From Mercurialis annua (taxonomy: Eukaryota > Streptophyta > Magnoliopsida > Malpighiales > Euphorbiaceae): a DNA stretch of 64,000 nucleotides. The first letter of the stretch is position 1. Every line of letters starts with the position of its first letter. Positions 1 to 13,077 of the stretch are shown in pieces. The translations under genes were made by a program, and so were the position numbers. A model generated the notes under the pieces. It ran no database searches. It saw only the letters and a program-made list of their open reading frames with translations, and had not been told where the DNA came from. Location: assembly GCF_937616625.2 (NCBI RefSeq), contig NC_065575.1, positions 32,549,001 through 32,613,000 on the forward strand, given 5' to 3'.

Positions 1-1
1 T

Positions 2-3000
2 GATAGTGCTAGGCAAATGGAAGTTTCTCTGATCCGTTTTGGAAGAATTCCGGACCCTTCCAATGTTGCACCTGTGAGAGATAATACGTTTCGCAGCGTG
101 CAGAGCGCACCTACCCGATCATATGCTGGGAGTTATTCTCGACCTCCATCACGTCAACAGAGAAATAAGAGAGCTCGGTATGGAACTAGAGTCAGTACTT
201 CAGGCACCGAATTTAGTGCCAGATCGATGAGTGACATGGGAGGTGGAGTTCCTTTATGTCTGAACTGTAATAGGAGGCACTACGGCGCGTGTTACACTGC
301 TAATGGAGCATGTTTTAATTGTGGTCAACGGGGCCATTTCGCTAGAGACTGTCCGAGGCAGATGCCCCAAGGCTCAATGACTACTGTAATACAGCCTTCT
401 TATCAGCAGCAGAGAACCGCGCAGCAGATAGCGTCAGGATATGATCAGACAGGAAGTACCTTTACTGGCCAGAGAGGCCGTGGCTATGGAAATCGTGGAG
501 GAAGAAATGGCGGAGGACGTGGAACTGGTCAGACTTCGCAGGCTGGCGGAAGTCAGGCTAGGGTCTTTGCACTGAATCCTCAGGAGGCTCAGGCTTCCAA
601 CGCAGTGGTGCAAGGTACCTTTCCTATCGCTTCTCAAGACGCATTAATTTTATTTGATCCGGGCGCTACGCATTCGTTTGTTTCGCCTAGTTTTGCTAGT
701 AAGTTAGAAGTGCAACCAGCGTATCTTAGGAATCCCTTATCCGTAGCTACCCCAGTTGGAGAAAGTGTGGAAGTTAGTATCGTTTATCCGTCCTGTCCTG
801 TGAAAGTTCAAGGACGAGATTTGTTAGTTGACTTGATTTTACTCGAAGTATTAGCTTTTGACGTCATACTAGGAATGGATTGGCTAGCTCAGCACTACGC
901 TAATGTGGATTGCCGGAAGAAGACGGTGACGTTTAACACGCCTGGAATTGAAGCGGTTTCAATTCAGGGCGATAAGATGGAATCTTCTACGAGTATTATT
1001 TCAGCTATTAAAGCTTGTAGTATGTTGAAGAAGGGATGTCAAGGATTCTTAGCGGTAGTACGAGACGTGGAGAAGAAAAGTGTAAATTTAAGTGATGTGC
1101 CAGTTGTGTCGGAATATCCAGACGTTTTTCCAGAGGAATTACCTGGATTACCCCCAGATCGCGAGATTGAATTTTGCATCGAATTGGCTCCTGGCACGAA
1201 GCCGATATCGATACCTCCTTATCGAATGGCGCCAGCAGAGCTCAAAGAACTTAAGGATCAGCTAGAAGAATTGTTTGATCGTGGTTTCATCAGACCGAGT
1301 GTATCCCCATGGGGTGCACCAGTGTTATTTATGAAAAAGAAAGATGGATCGCTTCGACTATGTATCGATTATCGACAGCTGAATAAGGTGACGATCAAGA
1401 ATAAGTATCCGTTACCTAGAATCGATGATTTGTTTGATCAGTTACAAGGAGCGAAGTACTTTTCTAAGATCGATTTGAGATCAGGTTATCATCAGCTAAA
1501 GATTCGCGATGATGATGTTCAAAAGACTGCTTTCCGAACTCGATATGGACATTATGAGTTCCTTGTTATGTCATTCGGATTGACGAACGCCCCAGCAGCC
1601 TTCATGGACTTAATGAATAGAATATTCAAACCGTACTTGGATCAGTTCGTGATCGTGTTTATCGACGATATTTTAATCTATTTTAGTACAGAAGAAGAGC
1701 ACGCTCAACATTTGCGAATAGTATTACAGACACTAAGAGAGCATCAGCTTTACGCCAAATTCTCTAAATGTGAATTTTGGCTAACGGAAGTGGCTTTCTT
1801 AGGTCATGTGGTTTCACAAAGCGGCATTAAGGTTGATCCAAAGAAGATTGAAGCTGTGATAGAATGGAAACGGCCTGAATCAGTTACGGAAATTAGAAGT
1901 TTCCTTGGTTTAGCGGGATATTACAGACGATTCGTACAGGACTTTTCGAAGATCGCTGTACCTTTGACGAAGTTAACTCAAAAGAACGCGAAATTCAACT
2001 GGACGGATCAGTGTGAACTCAGTTTTCTGAAACTGAAGGAGTGTCTGACGACGGCACCAGTCTTAGCGTTACCAAAAGGAACAGAAGGATTCACAGTATA
2101 CTGTGATGCATCAAGAGTTGGACTGGGATGTGTCCTTATGCAACATGGTCGAGTAATAGCGTAGGCGTCGCGACAGCTCAAGAAGCACGAAACGAACTAT
2201 CCGGCGCATGATCTAGAGTTAACAGCGGTGATTTTTGCGTTAAAAATTTGGAGACATTATTTATACGGCGCTACGTGTGAGATCTTTACAGATCATAAAA
2301 GTTTGAAGTACATTTTTGACCAACGAGAGTTAAACCTCAGACAGCGGAGATGGATGGAGCTACTAAAAGATTACGACTGCACGATACAATACCATCCAGG
2401 CAAGGCCAACGTAGTGGCGGATGCATTAAGCAGAAAGTCGGCAGGAAGTCTCGCGCATGTTACAACGACGTGGCGGAGACCATTAATCAACGAGATTCAT
2501 ACGATGTTTAGCCAAGGAGTTGAGTTTGAGATCTCATCTCTCGGAAACCTAATGGCTCAGTTAACGATACGATCGACGTTGATAGATCAGATCAAAGAGT
2601 TGCAAGCAGACGACCCTCAATTGAAGCATCTAATTGAGGAAGTTCAACAAGGAAAGAGTCAAGATTTCAGTATCGTCAACGGAATCTTGAAATACGACAA
2701 TCGAATGTGCGTTCCAGATATGGAAGATCTAAGACAAAAGATCATGGAGGAGACTCATGGAACGATCTATAGCGTTCATCCTGGTTCCACAAAGATGTAC
2801 CACGACATCAAATCAACGTATTGGTGGAGCGGAATGAAGAAAGACATCGCAGAGTTTGTGGCGAAATGCCCGACTTGTCAGCAAGTCAAATTGGAGCATC
2901 AGCGACCTTACGGATTTCTTCAGCCGTTACCCATCCCGGAGTGGAAGTGGGAGCAGATCACGATGGATTTCGTAATCGGATTACCCAAGACGCAGAAAGG

Positions 3001-4045
3001 GTTCGACTCTATTTGGGTAATCGTGGATCGTTTGACGAAGTCAGCACACTTCATACCTATCAAGACGACGTATTCTGCAGCAAAGTTAGCAGAGATCTAC
3101 ATCGATAAAATCGTGAGCCTACACGGAGTTCCTGTGTCAATCGTTTCAGATAGAGGTTCCGTATTTACCTCTCATTTCTGGAAAAGCTTACAAGACGCGT
3201 TAGGAACACGATTGAATTTTAGCACTGTGTTTCATCCTCAGACAGACGGCCAGTCTGAGCGGACGATTCAAACGTTAGAAGATATGCTTCGACTTTGCGA
3301 ATTAGACTTCAGAGGTAGTTGGGATACGTACCTACCTCTAGTCGAGTTTGCCTACAACAACAGCTATCATTCAAGCATCGAGATGGCTCCTTACGAAGCA
3401 TTATACGGTCGCAAGTGTCGATCCCCTATCTGTTGGAATGAAGTCGGTGAACGAAAGCTCACTGGAACAGAGATCATCCAGATTACGTCAGAAAAAGTAC
3501 CGTTGATAAAGCAACGTTTGAATACTGCTTCCAGTCGACAGAAGAGTTACGCGGACCCCAAGAGGAAGGATATCGAATTTCAGCTCGGAGACTACGTGTT
3601 TCTCAAAGTATCACCGATGAAGGGAGTAATTCGTTTCGGAAAGAAGGGTAAATTGGCTCCGAGATATGTCGGACCATATCAGATCGTGGAGCGTATAGGC
3701 TCAGTTGCCTATAAGCTAGACTTGCCACAGGAGATGTCGCAAGTTCATCCGGTCTTCCATATTTCCATGCTTCGGAAGTATGTACCAGACCCTTCTCGAA
3801 TAATTCAACCACAAGTGGTGGACGTGAGCGAGGAACTAACTTACGAAGAACGGCCAGTGCAGATTGTCGATACGCAGATACGACAATTGCGAACGAAAAG
3901 AATTTCAATGGTGAAAGTTCTTTGGAGAAGTCAATCTGTAGAAGAGTGCACGTGGGAGACAGAAGAGGATATGAGGCAGAAATATCCATATCTGTTTACT
4001 CAAGGTACGTGGCTAATTTTAAATTCGAGGACGAATTTATTTTAA
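2..4045 (+). pseudogene. Chromovirus gag-pol polyprotein, partial, one in-frame TAG
   Basis: The frame is open from the left edge to a TAG at 2162-2164, then continues in the same frame to TAA at 4043-4045. The stop falls inside RNase H, just after VIA and before ASRQLKKHE, where the family normally has tyrosine, so a single substitution explains it. Visible domains: zinc knuckle [14 protein letters not shown] (about 311-352), aspartic protease with DPGATHSF (about 658-681), reverse transcriptase with the catalytic FIDD box (about 1661), RNase H with [11 protein letters not shown] and [14 protein letters not shown], integrase with an HHCC finger ending CPTCQ and a DDE core (MDF, SDRG), and a chromodomain near the C-terminus ([14 protein letters not shown]). 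The position after FIDDILIY is Phe where the family usually has Ser. The polyprotein would cut itself and copy RNA into DNA in virus-like particles. Gag is incomplete because its start is outside the window. Confidence 0.93.
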
Positions 4046-4052
4046 GGGGGGG
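4040..4052 (+). promoter_or_regulatory. Polypurine tract of the chromovirus
   Basis: A T-rich stretch followed by AAGGGGGGG lies directly upstream of the 3' LTR, starting a few bases before the pol stop codon. In LTR retrotransposons this purine run survives RNase H and primes plus-strand DNA synthesis. Its place next to TG of the LTR fits that role. Confidence 0.85.
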
Positions 4053-4056
4053 TGAA

Positions 4057-6257
4057 TGTAATACCCCAAAATATTTTAAGATAATTACGTCGTGCCACGT
4101 GTCGTGATTTCCGATAAATTAAATTAAGGAGAATTTAATTTAATTATATCGGAAATTCAACAATAAAATTTAATGAGTCAATTAGCGGGATTAAAGGAAT
4201 TAATTTTGACAATTTGGATGTGGATACATTTTGGGGCTAAATTGTAAATTTTGAAAAGTTTAGGGGCTAAAGTGCAAATTAGCCAATTAAGCCCGAAAAT
4301 AGAGATTTGAGGATTTTCGATGGAAATCTATATTTTAAGATTAGTATTATTTATTCGGAGATAAATAATACGTATTTGAATTAATAGAAAGATTAATTGA
4401 ATAAGTTTTGGATTAAATTGAAACATTTGAAAAATTTCAAGGACCAAATGGCAAATTAGCCATTACATATGTATAATCCCAAACCTTCAGAATGAAGGTT
4501 ACAGAACCTTCATCTCCTTTCTCCTTTCTTTCGTTCTCAACGGCGATAACGTACGGTTCGTCGCGCGGTTTCCGTTTCTCGTCCGTTTCCGACGTTTTAT
4601 AACTCCAATTGATCGTATTCTCAAGGCGAATCACGGTAAGCTTGACGTTTTACCGTTTCCTTAATTATATTTTGAGTTATATCGATTCAAAGTTTTAGGC
4701 CACGAAACGATTTTATCGTTTTATCGAGTTTAGGATTGATATATAACGTTTTGAGCTTAGAATACGCGTTTTGGTTGAGTTTGGAGCGTTTTTTCGTATA
4801 TAGCAGGTCGGAAACCCCGGAAATCGATTCCGGGGGATCGTGCACGACAGTACACGATCGTGTACTTGTGGTACACGAACGTGTACTTGTGGTACACGAA
4901 CGTGTACCATCAATGGTACACGAACGTGTACTAAGGTACACGAACGTGTACCATCATATGGTACACGAACGTGTACCTCCCTGCACGAGCGTGCACCCTT
5001 CGATTCTCGCACCCTGAATCTTCGTACCTCGACTGAATTAATGGAATTTACGTATTGAATCGGAAATCGAATAGTAGTTAACCTAATGAGGTTATAAGAA
5101 GATTGAATTGGAAGTAATTTACGATCCGTAAACGAGTTTGATATCGTTTAATGGGATATGCGTGAGAAGCACGACGATTAATGAAAGTAAAATGTGTCGA
5201 ATCTTGAGTCTAGAGTCAGTCTTAGAATAGGATTCTGATATGAGTCAAATGTTTTGAAATTGTTTTAGATCCAGCGAGGCAAGAAGGAGCTGGACCAGGA
5301 GTTCGGGAAGCTTGACGTTTCTAAAGCCCCGACGTATTTTTGGATAAGCGTTTTCTGTGAGTTTATATGATTTGCTTTTAAAGTATTTATTTAAGCAATT
5401 ATTTTATATTGCTTATTAATTGAACCGCATGTTTTATATGTGAAACTTTTATACGAACTGCATATGCTTGATTTGAAACCAGTATTGATCCGATGGAACG
5501 TGCTACCTATTGGGCGACAATAGGACTGTGTGATCACCAGTTTTTGATATAACTCAGCTGGGAGCTGATGATGAATATGAAACTTACAATTGGGTTATGA
5601 TTTCGATACGAGAGTGAACTCGGCTACGGTGTAGCCTGGAAGTCCCCGTATCTAGTGGCTGGGCCACCAGCGAATTGGACTCGCAATTGATATTTATGAT
5701 TGAGTTGATCGATTGATTATTAGTATGTTTGAGGATTAAGGTTTCAATCGGATCCTGTACTTGGTTGCATATGATTGATTACGGTTTTATGTTTTAGTTG
5801 AATACTTATTAGTAAATGTATGAACTCACTCAGTATATCCCAATATACTGACCCCTCACAGATTTCCTTTCAGGATAAAGACGCTTTGAAGCAACGGACT
5901 TCTATCCTACTCCCAGAAGTCTGTATTTTTAGTATGTAAAGAAACATTACTTTACTCTTAGAGCTGCAGTAGATAAGTATTTTGTCAGTCAGCTTGTATA
6001 TAAAGTTTTCTGTAAATATTACTTTAACGTTTTAAAGTTTTAAACGTTTTACGCTTGCTGCGTTATATAATATTATGACTGCCAGAGGATATGTGTGCCT
6101 GGCATGTGTGCTTCTGCATGACACGTGTTTACTTAAGTCATGCATGACGTTTACATTTCGCGAAAAATTATTTTACGTTTTTAGGCTTGCTACGGGTTTC
6201 GGAGCAACCACTCCCATTCCCTAGCGCCGGTCTCGGCCCTGAGATTGGGTCGTGACA
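4057..6257 (+). repeat. 3' LTR of the Tekay-type chromovirus (2201 bp)
   Basis: The LTR begins TGTAATACCCCAAAATA and ends GATTGGGTCGTGACA, so it has the TG...CA ends. Both ends match the reverse complement of the ends of the solo LTR at 42744-45329, which fixes the borders. The last 75 bases or so, with GGCTTGCTACGGGTTTCGGAG, are the best conserved part between copies. The interior includes a run of palindromic sites (4841-4996). The LTR should hold promoter and polyadenylation signals; I could not place the start site. Confidence 0.92.
4841..4996. repeat. Array of seven palindromes with ACACG-CGTGT arms in the LTR
   Basis: Seven near-perfect 14-16 bp palindromes follow each other at about 21-24 bp spacing. 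The main form is TACACGAACGTGTA; the first has GATC in the middle and the last is TGCACGAGCGTGCA. The solo LTR at 42744-45329 has a comparable array (44138-44314), so it is a family trait rather than a chance repeat. CACG/CGTG cores are bound by several plant transcription factor families, including NAC and bZIP/bHLH types, so an enhancer role is plausible but inferred. Confidence 0.8.
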
Positions 6258-8297
6258 ATTATATTGTCTTATTTTTGAAGAATGTAAACTGAATTGTTTC
6301 AAAGATCTCATTTCTTATATAATATGTATTATATATGTATTTTTCAAATATAGATCTACAACATTACCTTGATAGTTTATGTTTTAATATTTTATTAGTT
6401 CATTTTTATTTATTTACTAGTACGAAGCCCTCGCGTTGTTTCGGGCAAATTTTTTTTTTAATTTACATACAACTCAAACAATGTAGTAATTATTTGCGGA
6501 ATTCTCGAATATTAAAAACATAATTTTTTTTAAATAAAATTATTACAATTACAATTAAGGGTTTGTCACATTCTGCTAACACGAATGTTTATCTCACATT
6601 ATTTTCATTATAATATTAAAAAGTATTTCAAACTAAATGCTACATTCAAAGAAGATCCATCACCAGTAAGTTGAAGAGATCGACGAACTCCCTAAAATGT
6701 TGCTGGAAGAAGCTGACTACAGTTGAAAAACTATCACAGTTGCAAAGAAATTGGACTTGAAGTTTCTTTCTTGCTAATTATGAAATTTATAAATAGATGA
6801 AATTACGTCATTATGGAAGCCAAGTTCGATTATCGTTCCTTTTTATTTTTGAATTTTAAAAGGTACTGATTTTATCCTAATCAATTGTGACTCAGAAAGT
6901 GGTTTAGACAAATGCAATGGAATCTTTAATAGGAAAATAAAGTAATAAATGTGCTAATTATATAGTAAAAATAAAAATATACATTATTAATTTTCATATT
7001 TATAATTCGTAATTTAAAAATATTGCAAGAGCTAATAAAGGTAGAACCTAAAATACAAAAAAACCTAAAAAAAAAAATTCTTTTGATGACAAATTAAACA
7101 TACTAATGAGAAATAAAATTATAATTATAATAATTAAAACTAAAACCGATTTCATTTTGAATTGTTTTTAAAAGACTATAAAAAATTTGTAAAAGGAATG
7201 AAATAAATTATGTAGTGGAAACATATAGTAAAGTGAGTATATAAAGTAAAAGATATAGCCGTTTTATGACCGTTATATATAGCCGTTAATTTATTTAAAT
7301 TTTGTCAGTTTGTTAGATAAAATACAGTGAAGTTAATTATATTAAAGTCAAAAGATAGATATAATTAATAATTACTATATTATTTATGTTGTTTTTATAA
7401 AATTTATTAAAAATGGCATAAACTAATAAAATAAATAATTAGTAATATTATATGAAAAATACAAATTTTATTTTTAAATTTATTAATTAATATTATTATT
7501 TGCCATGAATGATTTTATAAAATTATACTATTTATATTAATTTATTATAAAAGTTTTGATTAGTAAACATAGCTAGATATTTTAATTTTAAATGAATAAG
7601 GATACCCAACAATATAATTTAAACTTAGCAGGGAAACATTTTTAGCAAGAAAATAACTGTACTTTATAACACTTATATGAAAAGATAATTATACAGAAAG
7701 TGAAATTTAATAACTAAAAAATATAAAAATTAGTGGGATTTTTAAAAGAAAAAATATGGAGGCCAATTTTATACAAATGCAAATCTAATAACCAATATTA
7801 GTTTATAAACATTACATTAAAAGGATATTTTTATAATAAAAAACAAAGTTAGATTCCACATTTATTAATTTAAAAATAAAAACAATACCGCCTATTATAA
7901 GATTAACCATATAATGTTCATTATTCAAAAGACATATTCGGACATAACTTTAAAATTTAATTTTTAAATATATTTCATTTTAATCTTTTTTAGTAATTTA
8001 TTATTTCTAATTTAATACAGTATATATTTCTCATGTAATCAACGGAATCAAAGGATTTGAGTGTAGATTAAATTTCAAATATGAAGGACGAAATCGTTGA
8101 TAAAAACAAAAATGAGCGACAAAATCTTTGAGAAAAATAAAAATGAGGAACCATATAGTTTCGTTAACTAACGCCAAAAATAAACAGAAGGACTAATCGT
8201 TGGCAGAAACATATCATTTGATTTTTTTTAAAGGATTAAAGTGTGAGTTATAATAAATATGGAAAATTTTATAGTAATTTGTTTTTAAAATTTTCAA

Positions 8298-8985
8298 ATA
8301 GTGGCTGTTTCGTCGATAAAATGACAAAATAAATGATTACATAAAGATACAATGGTAAAAAAATTGTAATTTTACATTGGTTTTTATGTAATTAAATTTG
8401 AAAGAGGTAGGGATTTGTGTAGAGTATAGTTAGAAATTGCCAAAAGACCAAAAACAATGTAACGTAATAAATAGAAATATAGATTTAAGTTAATATAAAT
8501 ACATCATAGATTGCTCATGTAATTATAATATAATTTATATTTTATATAATAAAATTATTGTTATGATATTTTTAATCTGGATATAAGAAAAAAAATAGTG
8601 AACATAGTAAAAGATTAGAAAGGGAGATATAGATTTAGTGACTTTTTTGTAAATAGAAGACATAATTATAGGAAATCGTAATTATAGATTGGTTCTTTTG
8701 AAAATAAATATGAAAAGGGAGGCATTTTTATGATGGTCAGCTGGAAATTACAAAAAAGGACACATAAAATATTATGGAAAAAGTAAAATTATAGGGATAT
8801 AATGTTAATATATTAGCAGTGGCTATTTCGTAAGTAGAAAGACAAAGTTAATGATTATATAAAGACAAAATGGTCAAAAATGGTAAATTTGCATTGGTTT
8901 TGTCGTAATTAAATATGAAAGAGGGTGGTATTTATGTAGGAGATAGCTGGAAATGACCAAAAAGCCAACCAAAATATAAAATAAG
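8298..8985. repeat. Pair of diverged direct repeats (about 175 bp each)
   Basis: The segment starting at 8298 (AGTGGCTGTTTCGTCGATAA) recurs from about 8817 as AGTGGCTATTTCGTAAGTAG, and the similarity continues through the shared phrase around ATTGGTTTT, AATTAAAT.TGAAAGAGG and GAAAT.ACCAAAA. The copies are clearly diverged. They may be remnants of one transposon family or an old local duplication. Confidence 0.6.
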
Positions 8986-9059
8986 AAAAAGAAAAAAAAG
9001 AGCTTAAAGGAGAAGTGAAGTTACTGTACAATGTACAGTGATTTTCACTTCAACTTTAT

Positions 9060-9250
9060 ATGTTTTATATAGATATATCATGTATATACATATTTGATAT
9101 ATCAATGATACATTATAGATATATCACCTGATACGTTATAGATGTACCACCGGTACATTATATATACATTATTGGTACATCATAAATACATCAATAATAC
9201 ATTATCGGTACATCTTTGATACATATAGATACATCAATCGATTTTTAAAT
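9060..9250. repeat. Clustered GATACAT/ATGTATC-type motifs
   Basis: The motif GATACATTATAGATATATC and variants such as GGTACATTATATATACATT recur many times in both orientations. Several form small palindromes, for example around the ACCACCGGTAC block near 9147. I cannot assign it to a known element. Confidence 0.5.
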
Positions 9251-10111
9251 TAGTGAAGTAGCTCATACAAGTGATAATTATATGCTAACGCTAGTTCATC
9301 TTTGATCACAAGTCAATTTAATTATTACGCTCGGGAGAGTGTTTGAAAATGAAACCATGAGTAAAGCATTCTCTCTTATGATACATTGCAGACTAAATTT
9401 TTTTAAAATTGTAAATTTTTTTTATAATATAAGTGTTAAGTTATGATACATTATAGATAATGTTTGATGTATAATTTATGCATTGCAATTTTTATATTAA
9501 AATAGATGGATTATTTAATATGTATTATTTATGTATCGTAGATGTATTATTAAAATTATATTTAATAAATATTATTTGTGTATTTCGATATGCGTTATGT
9601 ATAAATAGTGTATCAAAAACATATTTTTGTGTATTTTGTACGCATTACATGATATCTATTGAAATTTTTTCTGATTTTTTGCTCAATTTTTTTATATAAT
9701 TGATGGCACAATAGTGTATTTAATATTCTAGATTACAGTAGCAGAGAGAGATATTATTTGTGTATTTAATATGTATTTTTGGTGTATTTTAAGATGTACC
9801 ATTAAAGTTGTATTTAATATGAAAAGATTATGAAGTAAATTGTGTCTGTTTGAATAGTTTTTAAGACGCATATATAATACTGTATATTAAAAATATAGTT
9901 TTGAGACACATAAATAATACATATAAATAATATAGTTTTGAAACACATAAATAATATATATTAATAATATATATATTTATTACTTTTATCAATGGTTATA
10001 GATTTGATGAAGGGGATAAATATTGTTATTAGTTCTTTTTTTTATATATCACATGTATATAAAGATGTTATATTGCTATTATTTATGCGTGAATTTTAAT
10101 TAAACCATATG

Positions 10112-10143
<32 letters not shown>

Positions 10144-12236
10144 TTTAAGTTAATATATATTATACATACTGTTTAGAGACACATAAATAATACATATTAA
10201 TAATTTATTTATTTATTTATTTTTATTTTAGAAAGATGAAAAAATAATAATAAATATGTCTTCGATACATATCTAATACATAACAGATACATATTTGATA
10301 CATGTTCGAATAGTTTTGGCAGACTGACGCACGTGTAAGACGCGCGTCAGACGCGCTTCTGACGCATTTTGACAGCTGTTTGACGCGTTTTGACAGCTGT
10401 TTGACACATTTTTTTTTACTTTTTTTGTTATTTGAGTAAGACGTGTATTTTTTATTTAGTGGTTAGATATAAAATGTAAACTTTTTAAGTTTTTAGGTGT
10501 TAGTGTAATAAATAGTGTAATAAATGAGTTTAGCTAGTATTTTTGTAAACTTATTAATTTTTTTTGTATAGTTTTGTAATCTTCTTTTTTAATAAGGGGC
10601 GATGACAAAAGTACCTAAAATTTTAAAAATATTTACAAAAGTACCTGTAAACTATTTTTATTTACAAAAATACGACTGATTTAAAATTAATTACAAAAGT
10701 ATCAAAAAATGAAAATTAATTACAAAAGTACGATTTGTATAATGTCGGTATAATTATGGTATAATTTTGGAATACTAAAACTATAAATCAAATAATTTAA
10801 AAATAATATTTGGTTTATTATTAGTATTATTTCAGTATATTTTCGGTATATCGATTATAATTTTTTATATATATTTTCTAGTTGATAACATGTATATTTT
10901 TTTTATATGTACTTTTCATTATAGTTGGTAATGAAATAGAGAATTTGTATTATTGTTGGTATAATTTTAGTATATTGTTAGGTTAATATTTAGTATGCGA
11001 TGTGGTGTAATGTTGATGAAATAATATAATTTCAGTATATTTTGATGTGTACACTTTTGGTATACTGTTGGTATAATTTTGGTATATTATTAATTTAATT
11101 TTTAGTATACGATTTGATGAAATTTTGGTAAATTTTCATTTAATATTAATAAAATCTTAGTATGTATAATGTCGGTATAATTTTGGTATAATGTTGATAA
11201 AATGTTAATATAATGTTAGTTTATTAGTATACTGACATTATACTCACAGTATACACCGTATGTTTGATATTATTTTTTATTTTTTTGTATTTTTGTAAAC
11301 ATTATTAATATTTTTATAAATGAAAAAAATTAACATGTAGTTTTGTAATTATTTTTATTTTTTTTGGTAAATGGTGTAATTTTCTCTTTTAATAATGTAG
11401 AGAAAATTAGGAAAAATACTCTCTTTTTAAAAATAATAGGATTTCCTATCTCAAGAAGGAAAAGATAGAGAAAATACCTCACCCTTTTACTATAATTATT
11501 TTTTTACTTTAAGACATATTTATATTATAATTATACCTACTTTTTATTATTATTTTACTCTAATCACATTTCTTTTACTCTAATCATATACTATCTGTCA
11601 CTTTTTTTTCTCTTTTTCTTTCATTTCTCTTTCTTCTTCTTTCTCTTCTCTGCTTTCTTTTTTTTTCGCCATTTTTCTTCTTCTTCTTCTTCTTTATTCT
11701 TCTTTTCTTCTCCATTTTTATTCTTTTTTTCGTCATCGTTCCTTCATCGATCCGTTGTCGCTCCGCCATCGTTTCGTCGTCGCTCCGCCGTTCTTTCATA
11801 TTTGATTTTAGCGATTTTTTTTCTTAATTCGTGGTGATAAATACAATTCATTTTAACTTTCAGATCTAAATAAATTAATCTTGATTTTTTTCAATTTTAG
11901 ATCTAAAAAGCTGCATGAAAAACGATTTTATGATGAAAAAAACTATTTTCTACAAACAAAACAGCATTTGATTATCATATGAGTATCACTGCATTATCAT
12001 CACATTATCATAACACTGCAGAAAAAATTATTTTTTTTATAAAAAAAAACAGCCTTTGATTATCATATGAGTATCACTATATTATCATGTAGTTATCATA
12101 ACATTGCGGGGAAAAAAATTCTGCATAAAATAATGTTTGATTATAAAATCGTTATCATAATATTATCATATTTCATTATCATAACATTATCATATGATAC
12201 CGAGATGATGATATTTATGGTATCAAGATGATAATG

Positions 12237-12606
12237 TTATGATAATATCTATGATTATATTATGATAAAACAATATTTGATTATCATGTCAGTATCAGTA
12301 TATTATCATGTTGTTATCATAACACTGCAGCAAGATAACTAGATGATAATGAAATATGATAATGTTATGATAATATCTATGATTATGTTATGATAAAACA
12401 GTATCTGATTATCATCTCAGTATCAGTATATTATCATGTTGTTATCATAACACTGCAGCAAGATAACTAGATGATAATGTTATGATAATATCTATGATTA
12501 TGTTATGATAAAACAGTATCTGATTATCATCTCAGTATCAGTATATTATCATGTTGTTATCATAACACTGCAGTAAGATAACTAGATGATAATGAAATAT
12601 GATAAG
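12237..12606. repeat. Tandem repeat, about 115-128 bp unit, three copies
   Basis: Units start with TTATGATAATATCTATGATTA at about 12237, 12365 and 12480. Each runs through CAGTATCAGTATATTATCATG and CACTGCAG.AAGATAACTAG. Units 1 and 3 carry an extra AAATATGATAA(T)G segment missing from unit 2, which explains the length difference. The flanks from 11960 to 12700 are also rich in TATCAT/ATGATA, so the array seems to have grown from a simpler repeat. Confidence 0.85.
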
Positions 12607-13077
12607 ATTATGATAATTGGATGATAACGTGCGCAAAAATATAATTACAGAAGGATTTATGATAACCAGATGATAACGGAGTAAAATCATAAATATTTTT
12701 AAACCCAGAGTAAAAACATAAATCTGAAAAAAAACGTGAGGTATTTTCTGCAATTTTTTTGTGTTGAGGTAAAATGTGCAAATATTTTTATTTTTGGAGT
12801 AAATACCTAAACTTCCCAATAATGTATAGTATAATTGGGCCAGCCCGTGACACTAAACCTACCCGAATCCATCTGACAACCACAAAACACCACGTATATT
12901 CTCCCGTAGGTCCCAACTTTCAACTCCGCGCACTTTAGTGTTAGCACTCTGTCACTTCCCTCTCCTTCCAAACCTCCCAAAACAACACTCCTACCATTTC
13001 CTCTCTACACAAACAAAACACCCAAAACCAAAATAACTTATCGAACTTCAAGCACGATACGCCATCGTTTAACAAAC

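Larger units (their letters stand above)
1..6257 (+). mobile_element. Ty3/gypsy chromovirus (Tekay/Del type), 3' part with complete 3' LTR
   Basis: The window opens inside gag of an LTR retrotransposon on the plus strand. Domain order is gag zinc knuckle, protease, reverse transcriptase, RNase H, integrase, chromodomain, then a polypurine tract and an LTR that starts TGTAATACCCC and ends GGGTCGTGACA. Integrase after RNase H is the Ty3/gypsy order. The C-terminal chromodomain and LTR ends of this kind are typical of the plant Tekay/Del clade. The 5' LTR, primer binding site and start of gag lie outside the window, so LTR divergence and age cannot be judged. One in-frame stop makes the copy non-autonomous as it stands. 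Two further LTRs of the same family occur on the minus strand at 42744-45329 and from 63515. Confidence 0.93.
6258..12850. other. AT-rich intergenic DNA without supported genes
   Basis: This stretch has very high A+T and only short chance reading frames. It holds decayed repeats: two copies about 500 bp apart of a roughly 175-bp sequence starting near 8298 and 8815; a run of TGATACATTATAGAT-like motifs at about 9060-9250; repeats of GACACATAAATAATA near 9890-10210; short TGACGC/TGACAGCTGTTTGAC repeats near 10320-10410; similar sequence blocks near 10540-10600 and 11288-11398 that may be ends of an unrecognised element; TTC-rich low-complexity DNA at 11600-11720; and a tandem repeat at 12237-12606. 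I see no coding region with recognisable similarity. Confidence 0.6.

Noticed and set aside
4713..5058. Frames with repeated RVP/CTR peptides
   Set aside because: They are produced by the palindrome array in the LTR.
11584..11799. Lysine/arginine-rich frame on the minus strand
   Set aside because: Translation of a TTC/TTT-rich low-complexity tract.
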